Assembly (NCBI GenBank): GCA_022818135.1
Contig: JAFMSR010000003.1
Span: forward strand, 16,848,351-16,912,350
Direction: 5' to 3'
DNA length: 64,000 bases
Origin: Saxidomus purpurata
Lineage: Eukaryota; Mollusca; Bivalvia; Venerida; Veneridae
Shown here: positions 50,270-62,640 of the stretch, one piece after another
Numbering within the stretch: position 1 is the stretch's first letter
Layout: each line of letters opens with the position of its first letter
Translations under genes and position numbers: made by a program
Notes under the pieces: generated by a model
The model's input: only the letters and a program-made list of their open reading frames with translations
The model's database searches: none
What the model was told of the DNA's origin: nothing

Positions 50270-51070
50270 ACTAAGTAGTCCACGTGGGTATCGACGTGGG
50301 TACTTCAAAGGTCTTCGTGGGTATCGACATCTTGGAATTTCACAAGATATACAAGCGGCTATGTTTTGGTGAAAACTGCACGTGGTTACGAACGTCTCAT
50401 GTTGCAGCCGGCGAACGGCCATCTCGAGGAAAGGCCCCTTCACCAACGTCTACTTTGTAATTCAAAGTCCATCACTGCGTGGTTTGTGGCCGCTGAAAGG
50501 CCCTTTTCCACGAAGAAAACCTTCACCGAGCGAAAGCTCGCCTCTTTGCCCGGCGAACGGCCGTCTCCGCGAAGGGTACCTCCTCTCAGCGCTGATAGAG
50601 GCGAAAGATCGCTTCTAAGCCGATGCGAAGGGGCCTTCTCCGGGCCTATCACCGCGTGGGTGTAGATGTCTACAGAGAAAAGTCCAATTCTTCGTGGGTA
50701 TAGACATCAGAGACCTCCTTGTTGCTATGGACATTGCGTATAGTAAGAGTAGTCTCCCTTGACTGTGCTCAGATGTCTGCGTGGGTATCGACACCTCGTA
50801 AGAATGTCTTCAGCGTGGGTATTGACACTAGGCAATGTTCGTGGGTATCGACACCTCGTAAGAATGTCTTCAGCGTGGGTATTGACACTAGGCAATGTTC
50901 GTGGGTATCGACACCTCACCAATACGAGCCCAGTACTAGCTTTCCGGCTGTTTCAGGGCCCTTTTCGCCTCTCCACAGCAGTCTGCATGCACAGGCCAGT
51001 ATCTAGTAGCGACTCGCACCAACCTACTACTGTAAATCGACAAAGTCCATTTGAACGTGGGTACCAAAAC
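50270..51070. repeat. GC-rich patch of CGTGGGTATCGACAC words
   Basis: The word CGTGGGTATCGACA or a close variant occurs about ten times (near 50284, 50319, 50654, 50692, 50780, 50813, 50840, 50873, 50900, 51055). At 50780-50917 it forms an exact 60 bp tandem period (starts 50780, 50840, 50900). A second family, CCGGCGAACGGCC plus CGAAAG / CGAAGG, recurs at 50400-50640. Frames of 65-115 codons cover the patch on both strands in several frames and derive from the repeats. I do not recognise a protein. Confidence 0.75.
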
Positions 51071-52775
51071 TTGTTCATGTACTTAGTTAACTCTTCATAT
51101 CTTTAACTTTTTTTTAAATTTAATAACCTGCAAATATTCAAAGAACTTATTCTTAACATTATCAAGCCAGGCTTTCTTTATGGAAAGATTGACAGATCTA
51201 TTAAAGATTGACTAGGATAAACAACGATTTGATGTTGATAACTTAAGTCAAATAATCATAGAAAAAATAATAGAAGAAACCCTTGAATTTTATCTGTCGT
51301 AACTGAAATTACCTTGCTTGTAGATAAATAAAATTAATCAATTGTTTTTAACTGTAAGGGTAAAAGGTGGTGCATTTTGTTTGAGTAAAAACGTTGCAAT
51401 ACCAAAACTTTCGTCTGCATTTTCATATGCACTATATGACGTTCTATGATAATAACTGCGTTTCAGCTCTTTAGTTTGAGATTCAAAATATTTGTTGAAT
51501 TCACATGAATCTTACCGAAAAACATTACAATTAATATGCTTTTGGTATAAAAAAATTTTAACTGTTTACTCATTGACGCGAGTTAGGTATTTATTCAGAT
51601 TTAGTTCAATGATATGAATGAAGCAGAATCTGTTCAATTAATGTATTTTGGTTTTAAGATGTCTCATCAAAAGCGACTATGAGAACTCTATATTGCGAAG
51701 TGGGTGGGGGAGGCGCGGGGGGGGGGGGGGGGTATGGGCTATTGTCAAAGTGTAGAAACATTGTTCGTCAATATTATTAAAACTTTACTCTGATCTTTCT
51801 TTATTGAGTACATATTTTCATTATTATTGTGTCTGTCCTTTTGTTTCTTCCGATGCACGAGATTCTGAGAAATTCAAATTGATATTTCTATTTGTATAAG
51901 AATGATATCATGTATCCCTATGGCAGATCTTCATAGTAACTTGCCGTGCGCAAATTTCTTTTTATATATTATGAATTGCAAATATTTCATGCAAAGCTAT
52001 TAAGCTATTTGACACTGTTCACTGTTCCTTGTCAAGTGTGTAACATTAATATACATAGCAGGCTCTACTGACACTTTCATTAAGACTTTTTCGCTTTCGA
52101 TTAAGTTTTGAAATCATCTTAGTGTCTTGCATTTGTTCGATCCACATCACAATTCACTCTAAATAACGTACTTATCACATTTTGTTAAGTTTGTTAACTG
52201 GAGGATATTGCGATAATATTTTAAAATAATATTGCCAATAATGTACAATAACCATTGGTTTGTACAAATGTGACCTCTTTTTTTTCTTTGATATATTTAC
52301 GTATTTTTTGTAAACAATTATGTCTCTCTCGATTTGTACAAAGATATAATCTGTCATATGTATGCAATTTTGTAAATAGCTATATATCCCTTGAACGTTC
52401 ATAACGTACTAAACCGTATACGCTGGTTAAGACAGGTTTGGCCTTCCATAGGAGCGACAGTTACCGTATGGCACATGTTTTGTCTGTATGAATTTAAAGG
52501 CCATGCCGACAGCTCCTGAATGTTGAAAACTCAGACGTCCGAGGCAAATGCCGACATTTTAAGACAACCTTCAAAATGACCTTTGGCACAATTTTACCAG
52601 GTTTGAAAATTTTCATTTTACCAACGTTCGCGTGCAGGCCCCTGCGGGATTGTGTTTTGAGCGCGTGCAAATATTTTTTCATAGACATAAAGTAGTCATG
52701 TCGTACTCAAACCCAGGTACATTGACATCTTATGTATTTATTAATTTTCTTGTTAAAACAATTGCTTCGATACGA

Positions 52776-52804
52776 CCTAATTGGATCGTTACTATCCAAT
52801 TAGG
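52776..52804. repeat. Hairpin with perfect 11 bp stem
   Basis: CCTAATTGGAT pairs perfectly with ATCCAATTAGG around a 7 nt loop (CGTTACT). Confidence 0.65.
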
Positions 52805-53577
52805 ATAACTTGTTTGGTTATACGTTCAATATATGTCATGTAGTTGTGGAAAACGTGTTTTGCGTGCACCGTGCTTCACGTGTCGTCAGTATTATGTCGC
52901 ATTGTATTAACCTGTGTAATTGTAAAAAGGATTGATAAAACTCAAATACAGACTGTATTTATTGATGAGTTTATATATGAATTTTGGTCGTAAGAATTTA
53001 CAAACTACATGTGAATATTGTTTCTCGGAGTCGTAGTTGGAAAAAAAGTGTTGGTTAAGAATGAAAAGATCGCATGAAAGACAGTGTTTGTGCATATTTG
53101 TGCTTGGATTATATCCCACGAGTTAAATTCAAATAACGGGAGAACTGAGTCATTTTGGCAGACAAAGGGTTTGCGGAACCACTGGCATAGTGAAAGTACA
53201 TCAAGGGTAGGTAAGTAGTATATAGATTTATTAATTTTCATTGCATAACGTGATCTTTTTTCGCCTGTTCATGTGCATTTGTCTTTCCTTGACCGAAATG
53301 AATGTTCTGACAGATTTAATGCAATATATCTCTTCGGGTTACTGTGGAAAATGTTCAATATCTTTGCAAAAAAATGCAATTTATGTAGATTGATACTATA
53401 GTAAATGTCATATGGTCTTAACATTATCTTAAACAGTACAATGTGTTAATTAACACCTTTAGCTTAAAACACTTATATTAGGACTATCTAATTATAGTTC
53501 CACATTAGAAATGAAATTTGACAGTTGACAGATAATTAATCCATTTTTAAATGTGTTTGGTCGCATGCACACATGCA

Positions 53578-53787
53578 TCCACGCACGCACGCACGCATGC
53601 ATGTATATAAACGAAAACTATCACATACACACTAAAACATACATATATCACATATATACATGTAAACTTATAACACACTCAATAGATGTAAGTTTACTTA
53701 ACTTTAAATTATGACACAAAGATTTATTGCAATAACCAGCTTGTGCGTGTGCGTGCGTGTGCGTGCGTGTGCGTGCGTGTGTGTGTG
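53578..53787. repeat. Inverted pair of CACG and GTGC microsatellites
   Basis: A CGCACGCACGCACG tract (53578-53600) lies about 140 bp from a TGCGTGCG / TGTGCG tract (53741-53787) of the complementary sequence, so the two can pair. Confidence 0.75.
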
Positions 53788-54188
53788 CATGGGTTATTAC
53801 AGTATAGTACAACAACAACAAAAAGTATATATTACATTTGCAGTTCTCACAAATTTTAGAGTATAGAATGAAACCACTGGGTCCATGATATGTCTGAGTT
53901 ATTGCAAGTTATCTGTACTTCATTTTGATTTTTTTTGTTATTATATATGTATGTAGATTTATCTGAAATGAGAAGAGAAAGCTTCGTACATGTACCTTGC
54001 ATAATTCATAGCGTAGCTCTATAGACTTACTTATTCAGTCTAGAGTTTAGGCCCACATGCCAGGAATTACTTAGTAGTAGGTAACTGTTCATCTAAATGA
54101 CTGCTGTGCAGGATATCTGATTATAACCCTGGCGTGAACTATAAACTGTCCATGGTGCATTATTGATACAACTCTTATCAGAAACAAT

Positions 54189-54421
54189 ATGGTCATTTAG
54201 CAGTGGTCAGTGTGGATTGATTTCACCTAAACATTAGATTGATACCTACGGAATGAAAATAATGTTGATTCTTTGAAATATGTTTTACATAAATTTATTA
54301 AGGAAAACAACTGATTACAAATATAATAACAAAACCATTGTCACAGTGTTACATTTAATATTACAGTTTTAAAATACCTTAATTTAATACAGAAAGTTGT
54401 AGGGATTTTATAGTTTAGAAT
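54189..54421. repeat. Near-identical direct repeat, copy 1
   Basis: About 235 bp match 63764-64000 with only a handful of substitutions and one small indel. It begins ATGGTCATTTAGCAGTGG. It lies about 100 bp downstream (in the gene's sense) of the pseudogene stop at 54523. Confidence 0.9.
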
Positions 54422-54522
54422 AAGTAAATAAAGATGCAGTTTAGGAAACTGATACAACGAATCAGTAAATCACATATTTCAATACAGTTTCATGTGATAT
54501 GACAGGGAACTTTGGTATAAAG

Positions 54523-55644
54523 TCATTTCCACCTTGGCATAAAGTGAATGCTATTTTCATAAAAATGGTCATTGTACCTGTGCTCAACCAGTGACAACAT
54601 TGCTGTTATGTTGTATGTGTCAACTATACCTCCAGCCTTCTGTAAGACAACAAGCATGTCGATTTTGTATGTGCTATCGTCATGTCTTGCGACAATATCA
54701 ATGACACTTTTTCCAAATACACATTATGACGCCTTTTTAAGCTATAAAAAAACCCTTGTGCACAAATCATGAAAAATCAGTTTCGAGACCACTAGTTTGT
54801 ACGAAAACAGCCCAGATGCAGTTTTTAATAGAGATTGTCACATCAAAACTGACTGCATTTCCTATGCAGTCTGGGTAATAAATATCTAAAAGTGATTGTA
54901 TGTCATTGTCTACTACTGACGCAATGTGGACCTGACCAGCTACAATTCTTATTTTATCATCTTTTTCTGAAGATTTGTATCGAAGTATGTTTTTCTAATC
55001 TGTGCTTGTGAGGATCGGCTCCACTCTTTGCTACATCCATTCAGTGACAGGAGAGACTGGAATCTTGAACACTTAAGGTTTACTATGTCTTCATATGACA
55101 TTTCTCTGAACTGTATGAACTTTGAGAAGTCGTTCTCAAACCAGCATATTCAGTGTTTCTATTCCAACTGATTGAAATTCTGCTTATAATCTACTTCCAA
55201 TGTTGAAATATCTCTTTCATTGATATGTAAAGAGTCAAATAATATTGATGTTCTTAATATCTGTGTTTTGGCTATCAATTTGTAAAGTTCTAATGACGTT
55301 GTTTGAAAACTGCTCTGTTCAGACACAAGCTGTTGTTCAATATCTCTAAGTATCTTCTTACAGGAATTGGTTGTATTATGTTGGCATAAATAGTTAAAAA
55401 CTGACAATACTGTGGCACATTCTTTACCAAGAAATGTTCTTGAACCACCCTGAAATGTTTTGAGAGCGCGTTTTAAATGACTTTTCTGAATATTGTCTCC
55501 ACTTCAGCTAAGGACACTATAAACATCCTCAATGAATATAAAATTATTCTGATCTTTTTTTTTTTCTTGAAGGTTTGACAAAATTTCATGAAAACCCATT
55601 GATGAGAACCTTAAATTTTGAGTAAAACTTAAAAGCGACTGTTT
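54523..55644 (-). pseudogene. Broken protein-coding remnant, weakly ankyrin-like C-terminus
   Basis: Minus-strand reading recovers about 370 coding-like codons. Frame 1 (55644 down to about 54950) is open except for TGA at 55506-55504, TAG at 55161-55159 and TGA at 55152-55150. It includes HEILSNLQEKKKDQ, RTFLGKECATVL, ILRDIEQQLVSEQSS and EMSYEDIVNLKCSRFQSLL. A frameshift near 54960-54990 leads to frame 2 (GQVHIASVVDNDIQSLL, ending TGA 54769-54767). A second shift leads to frame 3, with TAG 54744-54742 and TAA 54726-54724, then open to TGA 54525-54523 (GKSVIDIVARHD, VVLQKAGG). The end resembles an ankyrin-repeat tail; otherwise the family is not recognised. Helical, charged composition suggests an intracellular protein. 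The start is unknown; an acceptor-like ACAG lies at the 55644 end. Confidence 0.65.
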
Positions 55645-56725
55645 TCAATAACTTGTATTTTGTTACAATCTTACTTCAGTCACAGTTTTAAAAGTTTCTC
55701 TCCTTGGTTTCGCTTTCGTTCTAAGGAAATCAAATACAGTTTTTCTTTGATTGTAAAATTGATTGCCAATTTGGTGGAAATAAATTTCAAACTAATTTCT
55801 GACAAAAAAGCACAATCAGAAAAATTTGTCCAAAATGATATTTACAAAGTTACGAAAAACTTTATATTATAACAGGAAACCCCAATGTCTGTAGCCATGC
55901 ATTTATTCATTTACGTACACTCAAAACTCCTTAAATATAAATGCAGTACTTTACATTCTATGTATGTTTTATTTTAAATGACCAAATTCTCTGATCTAAA
56001 CATATATAAACTAATGCTTATTATTGAGTATACATTTTAATTCAAACAGTAAATAAATATGTCTCTATCCTTTTGATATTTGCATTCCACTGTGTTTAAA
56101 AATGAAAACAATTATCATATAAAAAGAAAACAGACTTAAACCTGCTACTGAATCAAATAATATGACCAAGAGGCCAGCAATTTATTACTATTAGTATTTA
56201 TGCAAACAGAAATATCTTCTTTAGTTTCTGGTTTGGGCTTATCATATGGAAATGGGATATTAATTGCCCCCCCCCCCTCCCTCCATGCTGTGAATCAGCC
56301 ACACTGACCACTTAATATGTTCATGGTCATTCTGGAAATAACAGTACAGGCAAGATCACTAGTGATCAGATTTTTGGGTCTATGGTCTAGACTGTATTAT
56401 ATGCTTTGAATACAGAAATGGCGTCTTCAGATCATCATTTATTTATAATAATTAAGAAAGTTATCTTGGGATTGCATCATTACATATCATGTGCATTCAC
56501 TTTGTTACGGAAGATTTAGATTTTCAATACTTGTCAACGTCTTGTAAATAATACACTCGTAAAAAACCCTCATATTATCGGTTCTAAAGAACAATTTAAA
56601 TATGATTGTGTCAAGGATAATTCGCTTGGTGTCTATGATTTTGTTTCACCGGAACTAGAAAGAAATATGTTTTACATGAGGAATGACGACCTTTTCATGT
56701 ACCCAATATATTATCCAGACAATAT
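55645..56725. other. AT-rich non-coding sequence
   Basis: No gene-like frame in continuity with the pseudogene was found; the 70-codon plus-strand frame at 55660-55872 is AT-driven. A C-run lies at 56268-56277. Confidence 0.4.
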
Positions 56726-58260
56726 TTGAGTAATACAAATGCTGACATGCGGGTTGAACCTCACTATACCTAAGTTGAAGAAGGTGTTTGCATAACATTC
56801 TTCAATTTTACAATATCTTGAAAGATATGTATTATCTGACAGCTTTATGTTGTAATGAAACAGAGATGCCACTGAGCGATAATAATGCTGAGCACGCTTG
56901 TACGATTTTATTGACATGCTGAAATCAAACGAAAACCTGTATCAATTATTGCTCATGTTATAATTGCGAGACACGCTAGTTTCAATTATGATATATATGG
57001 CCTCTTTCCTTCTTTTACAATGCGAAAGGGAGTGGTAAAATGTTTTTGAGGCCTCTGTCGGGTATCCCAATTTATTCTCCCTGTTTGTTGGTTGAATATT
57101 GGTCTGGAAAATTCCCCATTATGATAGCAACTTTACTACAAACATATGCACATATAACATATATCTAAACATCAAAGTATAAATATATGAGCATGGCATA
57201 TGCATAATGAGGAGTCAATTTTGCAAATAATGCCAGAAACCTTCATTCACTGAAGGTGACTTACATGTATTGTCACTTGCAATCATCCAATCACCTATTA
57301 GATATTGGCATTTAGAAAGCAAACGAAAGCATGTACTGTTTCAAAATTCTCGATTTTCAGTTATAATCTGTATGGCTACTTTCCCTCATTTACACTGCCA
57401 AAGGGAAAGTTAAATTTGTTTTTCAAATTTATTTGGAAACTCTATTAAAGAAAGTGTTACATGTACATTACAAATGTATATATAAGACGCATCGTTTGGC
57501 ATTGCACGTACATTTCGCGAAAAATGAAAAGAGTGTTCTGAAATTGCCGTTATGAAATTATTCAGTTACTCGGTTACTGACATGGGATGTGCATCTAAGT
57601 TCTACAATATAAATTACCTTGATTTTAAACCGGCTGACTGGAACATGCGCTATATTCATGGCCTGAGGATAGTGAACCTTTATGGGTAAATACATATGTT
57701 TTTAGCCTATCAATATTATATTCATGTCAAATTGTCAGACAGGAAACAAGGCTGTTATGACCACAAATAATCGAATGAACCTAATGCAATGAAATTCATC
57801 ATGATACCTTTTATAATTGGAAATCAATATTTTCAATACTTTTGAATCACAAGTCGTAAAATGCCTCCAATATATTACTTCATCAATCAATACAAAAGTT
57901 CTCAACCAGAAACACAGTTAATAGTCTCTGTCTGTAGATAGTGTGTTTATTGTAAATAAAGTTTGTTTTATTGCAAAGAAAGTCAGTGAAGTGTCTCTAG
58001 AAATGTTTCCCCATTGGTCTTGATTTTTTTCCCGTGTCAGGCGCAGGATATCATCTAGATTTCAGAGATATGTTTTGTCCCAAGAGAATTCGGACATGTC
58101 TAAATAAGAACAACCGTAACTCAAATAGATGAGGAAAAGTTAAGACCGAAGTTCTGTATAACAACACTGCTTAGCACTTATTCAACCGGTGATAATTACT
58201 AGTTGAATTCCTATCACATAAAGACGTAAATGAAATAAGGAGAAGGTATAATGAAAATGT
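56726..58260. repeat. Diverged segmental duplication, copy of 45.1-46.6 kb
   Basis: See 45100-46600. This copy lacks the GT-containing insertion. Homology fades after about 58260. Confidence 0.8.
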
Positions 58261-59519
58261 GGTTGCGGATAATGCTCAAAGTCCTGCAATCATTGGATCT
58301 CTATTGACAAGATGATTAAACGGATGAGGAAATTAACAAATCTGGCCTTCAATTCTGAGAAAACATTATCTGTCCTCAAAAATTCTATTAATATTCATAG
58401 ATTCGATAAAACAGTGACACTAACTGTCCGTATTGTGTGTGTTCAGCTAAAATCGTTACCACAGAGTCAAAGGTCACCAGTACGGGTCTAACTGTATAAC
58501 CAAATTAAAAATTTACAGTTACTGTAAATATTAGACTGGCATTCAGTCCTTACATTTACTATTTCTTACTCAAGTAACTCCCTTTGCTGCCAAAAATGTA
58601 AGGACTGGTGAAAAGCGGATTTCATTTTCCCTAAATTCTGGGAATCGACCTTTTCCTGAGGTCAAGCAATAATCACCTGGCAGAGAGAAACAGCTTGTGG
58701 TCAGTGCTAATGTTCCATATCTAATTTTATTATCTAAGATCAAATGATACTGAGAAATAAACTGGGGTTATTTGTCCTTTCTGTATTTTCCTGAAATATA
58801 TGAATTGAAACTTCTAAACTGTTCCAATATTTTTTTAACAGATGCAAGTTTTGTGTGAATAAACAGTGATTATAACTGATTGATAAAATTTGGTGCTGTA
58901 AGGAATCTTGTGTCAGTTATAAGAAATTTCAAGTACAATGTACATGTACCTAATTATGCAACCAAAAACCATTTTCTTCAGTTAATGAAGTTATGAAATT
59001 ATATCTAGGTACAATGTATAATCTTGGCGTAATTGTTAGAAAAAAATATTTTAGTGCAGTGGAACCTGTGAATTGAAATCTCAGAGAATTTATTTTTACT
59101 CAAACTGAAATGATCAATATAAATAGAATTATTTTAATCTTTGAAAATATAACTTCAGAAGACAAAACATCATAATACATGTACATGTATATTCTTATTG
59201 TACGTATTATTGTACGGCTGTTGATTTTTTATTATAAAATGAGATCCTGAAAACAATTAATTTCAAATCAAAGAATGAATTGAGATAAAAAAAGAATAAA
59301 TATGAAAACGAATTTTGCCAGAAATAGCAGTAGATAATTATCAAAGAAAAAAAATCTTATTGCAAATTTTAGGACTCGAGCCCTTTACAAATGTACCAAG
59401 CATAAACAGAATAGCACACCGTATATAATTAAGTTTTAAGTCCTAACAGAAAATTCATTAAATGTTGCAATTAGGAATCTCAAAATACCCAATGAATGAC
59501 AAAGATACAGTCTAGACAC
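58261..59519. other. AT-rich non-coding sequence, nothing recognised
   Basis: There is no gene-like frame, array or inverted repeat of note. Confidence 0.45.
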
Positions 59520-59930
59520 AGACAGGAAGTAAGCCCCTCATCCTTGTTTAGCCATGCAGCTCAGTGAAGTTGGCACCGTGGCACTTAACAGTCTCTGTTT
59601 AGCCCGTGACCCTTACATTTGTAGTTTTCCCTCAGCCCGGAGAACTGAGTCCCGTTTCCCCAAGTTTAACTGGTTGCAAATTAATCTCGTGCCCCTGCCT
59701 AGTATCCGTGTGCGTCCTGGTAAATCCGTGTTTAGTTACCCGGTGAAATGAGCCCATTATCCCCAAGCTTACCCGGACACGCACCCTGGTTATCCTGTAA
59801 TCCTTGTTACCCGCAGCCACGTGAAATTAGCCTTTTATTCCCTAGTATCCCTGAAGCCTATTCACGACGTGTCCCCAGGTTTTGCCGCAGGTCCGTGAAC
59901 TAAGCTCCATATTCCGTTGTATCAAGATTG
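59520..59930. repeat. C-rich degenerate repeat block
   Basis: The motif GTGAAATGAGCCC / TTATCCCCAAG and relatives recurs near 59632, 59740, 59815 and 59887 at 70-110 bp spacing. The C-rich top strand contrasts with the flanks. The plus-strand 65-codon and minus-strand 62-codon frames derive from it and show no domain. Confidence 0.5.
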
Positions 59931-62399
59931 ACCCTGCAGGTAACACCACTTCCCGAGGTGTATCAACAAAGCCCGTGAAAACAAACACCTTCTCAGCGGG
60001 GACACATGTAGAGGCAAAGCAACCTGAGGCTGTGTTGATAGTGAGACAGGGGGCTAATTGTATGGGGTTGCAGGGATATTAACAAAGTCGTATAATCAGA
60101 TACACTGTTGATACTAGATGACACAAAGCTTAACTCATCACCATTCGGGGATTTTCATGTCGGCAATGTAATCTAGGGCTGCGCAGATGCTTGGGGACAT
60201 GGAGCTGACGGAATACTGAAAGAAACGTTTACAATGTAACTTGGGGCCAAATTGAAACTATGGGATATGAGGCGGAGTTCACTGGGCTTAACCGTTCAGA
60301 GTTATCAAGATTGCATTATTCAAATTTTCAGAATAATACTATAAAAAGGTTGCTCATCTTCTTTACCAATTCACTGCTGCCTAATATTTTATGTTGATAC
60401 AGGTTTTCTCGTGTTAGGGCTAAAATTTAATGATGTTTTCTGAAACAAATTGCCAAGGAATAACGACCGTTCTTCCTCATATGACACCAATACTGGTTTT
60501 TCCAGGAAGTGGACTCGAGAGTGATTCGATAAGCTACAAGCTTTCTTCACAATGGAGCTAAAATAAATTAGTATAAACTAAACTAAGGAATAATTCTTTA
60601 TTCCACTGTACAATAACCTGTTTTAGTCGAGTTAAGATTTAAAAAAAATTGTTCCGGAGTGTATGCAATCCTTAAGTAAGTCAGTCAACAAAATCATGGC
60701 AACACTACTACAGGCTAATGTTATGAAATAAATGAAAATATCATAGGAAGGTACAATAAAGAATTAGTTAAACCACTGTTCATTTAAAATTTAGTCATTA
60801 TTTAGAAACTTGGATACACAGCAATGTATGAGTTAATATCTGCATGTTTGCGTGGTGTTCCACTTAGAAACCTTGACGTGATTAGCAATGGTACTCAGGC
60901 AAGCGATATAGGGCCGTGAATGCCCTCTTGTTTGTCATTAATTACAATGTCATTATTTTAAAGTGCACACTGAACCACAAATTAGCATCACTTGTAAATT
61001 TTAATAGTTCACTTATTCATTAAGTTATTCTTTACCAAATCTTACCAAATTTGAAGTGGAATGAGAGAACCAGCTGAGTACATGTATACAATTTAACATC
61101 CTCATGCATCAGTGGTTTGCCAACCTTTCAGACAAACTAATTAAGGAAATTATGTAATGAACGCTCTGGATGTACGAGAATGACAATTTAAGTACATAAC
61201 ACGATTGTTCTTAATTGGGGAAGATTAAGCACTATTGTTTAATATAACTGGAACTCTGTCTAAAGACTTTTAATAAATGGTGAAGTACCAACTCACAGAT
61301 AGTTATCTTCTATCAAAACTTGCAAATTATCTTATTTACCTCTTCTAACCATGCATCGGTTTCAGTCTAAGTGCAATATAAAAGACTCTTCAGTTTCCAT
61401 TGTATTTTTCAAGAATGCAGCGAGAATGTGAGTAGATAGTAACTATATCTACTCTTCAAAATTAAGTCTGTTTTAACACAGTTTGCAAGTTTCGGTAGTG
61501 GGTCATTAGATACTGCAATTATGCTTCATATAAACATGAAGCATCTGCTTGCTATCCTTATTTGGATTCAAATGGGTCGTACAGTACGTCTATCAATATG
61601 AACGTAGGCATTATATTTTTTTTAGTAAACTGGGCGCCATAGGCAAGTAGCTTAATATGCATCTTTTTGCTCATTCCATTTTTGGATCGATTGATTTATC
61701 AATCGGGCCAATGTTAACAGAGTATAGCTTCCTTACGGCCGAACGCTTTACATACCAACAAGTTGTTCCATATATTTAGTTGTTACGAATTATATTGTCT
61801 TCTGTTTTAAATATTATATAGTAACAGATCTAAATAATATCAAAACATTTCAGAATAGCATAATATTATACATGTATTGTTGTTTTTCTTACAATTTGCA
61901 TCTAAATAAACACAGAAATCATAGATTTAACTGCTAATTCAATAAATATAAGTCCTGCAGAAATCAACTCTTGATATACAAAAATCCAATGAAAAATCCA
62001 TCTGTACCTGGAACTGGTGATTAAGATCTTGATACTCAATGTTTATTTATGACCCTCTAGGCAAATTTCTCCCTGGTCAATTAATGGGCAGTTAGCGGTT
62101 GTTTCAAGTGAACAAGGGTATTGAATTTCTTTTGCCTGCCGGATTTCACCAGGCTAGATGATCAAGCCCTATCAGTAGATATGGGCCAGAAAATATTCTG
62201 CTTGAATAATGAAAATATCCTATCATCTCGACTGGTGGCCAGGCTATGTAAATATCAATGATTCATAGTAAATTTCACAAAAAATCGCCATTTAATGTAA
62301 ATTTTACTAAAAAACGTCATTGCCATATCAAATGTAGGATTAGCACTTAAAATTATTTTTGAAATCAATCGGAATAAATAAAACAAAATTATTTTTATT
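59931..62399. other. Non-coding sequence, nothing recognised
   Basis: The first 150 bp is somewhat GC-richer (frame 59882-60082, no domain). The rest is AT-rich without structure that I can see. Confidence 0.4.
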
Positions 62400-62404
62400 T
62401 AGAA

Positions 62405-62640
62405 TTAATCCAATTGGATTCTTCCGTATTGGAATGAGTCCAATTGGATTAGTTCCAATTGGAATAATCCAATTGGAAAAATTCATTCCAATTGGACTGA
62501 ATCCAATTGGAACTTCCAATTGGAAGTCTGATTTCCAATTGGCGAGTCCAATTGGAAAAATATTCCAATTGGAAAATTCCTATTGGAATGAGAATTTTAA
62601 TGCTATTTTTAGAATCCAATTGGAATATTAATTTTCCAAT
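62405..62640. repeat. Cluster of CCAATTGG palindromes
   Basis: Eleven perfect CCAATTGG palindromes occur at 62410, 62440, 62455, 62469, 62488, 62503, 62515, 62535, 62548, 62565 and 62616, usually extended to TTCCAATTGGAA, with half-sites between. Spacing is irregular (12-51 bp), so it is not a simple head-to-tail array. The 90-codon plus-strand frame (PIG / QLE repeats) is a by-product. Confidence 0.9.

Larger units (their letters stand above)
51071..54188. other. AT-rich non-coding sequence with simple repeats
   Basis: It holds a G-run (near 51700-51732), a hairpin (52776-52804), a CACG tract (53578-53600) and a GTGC tract (53741-53787). The minus-strand 64-codon frame at 52494-52688 is Lys/Arg-rich and without recognised domain, so no gene is called. 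Confidence 0.4.

Noticed and set aside
50366..50665. 99-codon Arg-rich frame as a small gene
   Set aside because: Overlapping frames of similar length exist in other phases and on the other strand, and the sequence is built from repeated words.
52494..52688. Basic 64-codon minus-strand frame as a gene
   Set aside because: There is no domain, splice context or repeat support; it is left as undetermined.
62359..62631. 90-codon frame with PIG / QLE repeats
   Set aside because: It arises from the CCAATTGG palindromes, which read similarly on both strands.
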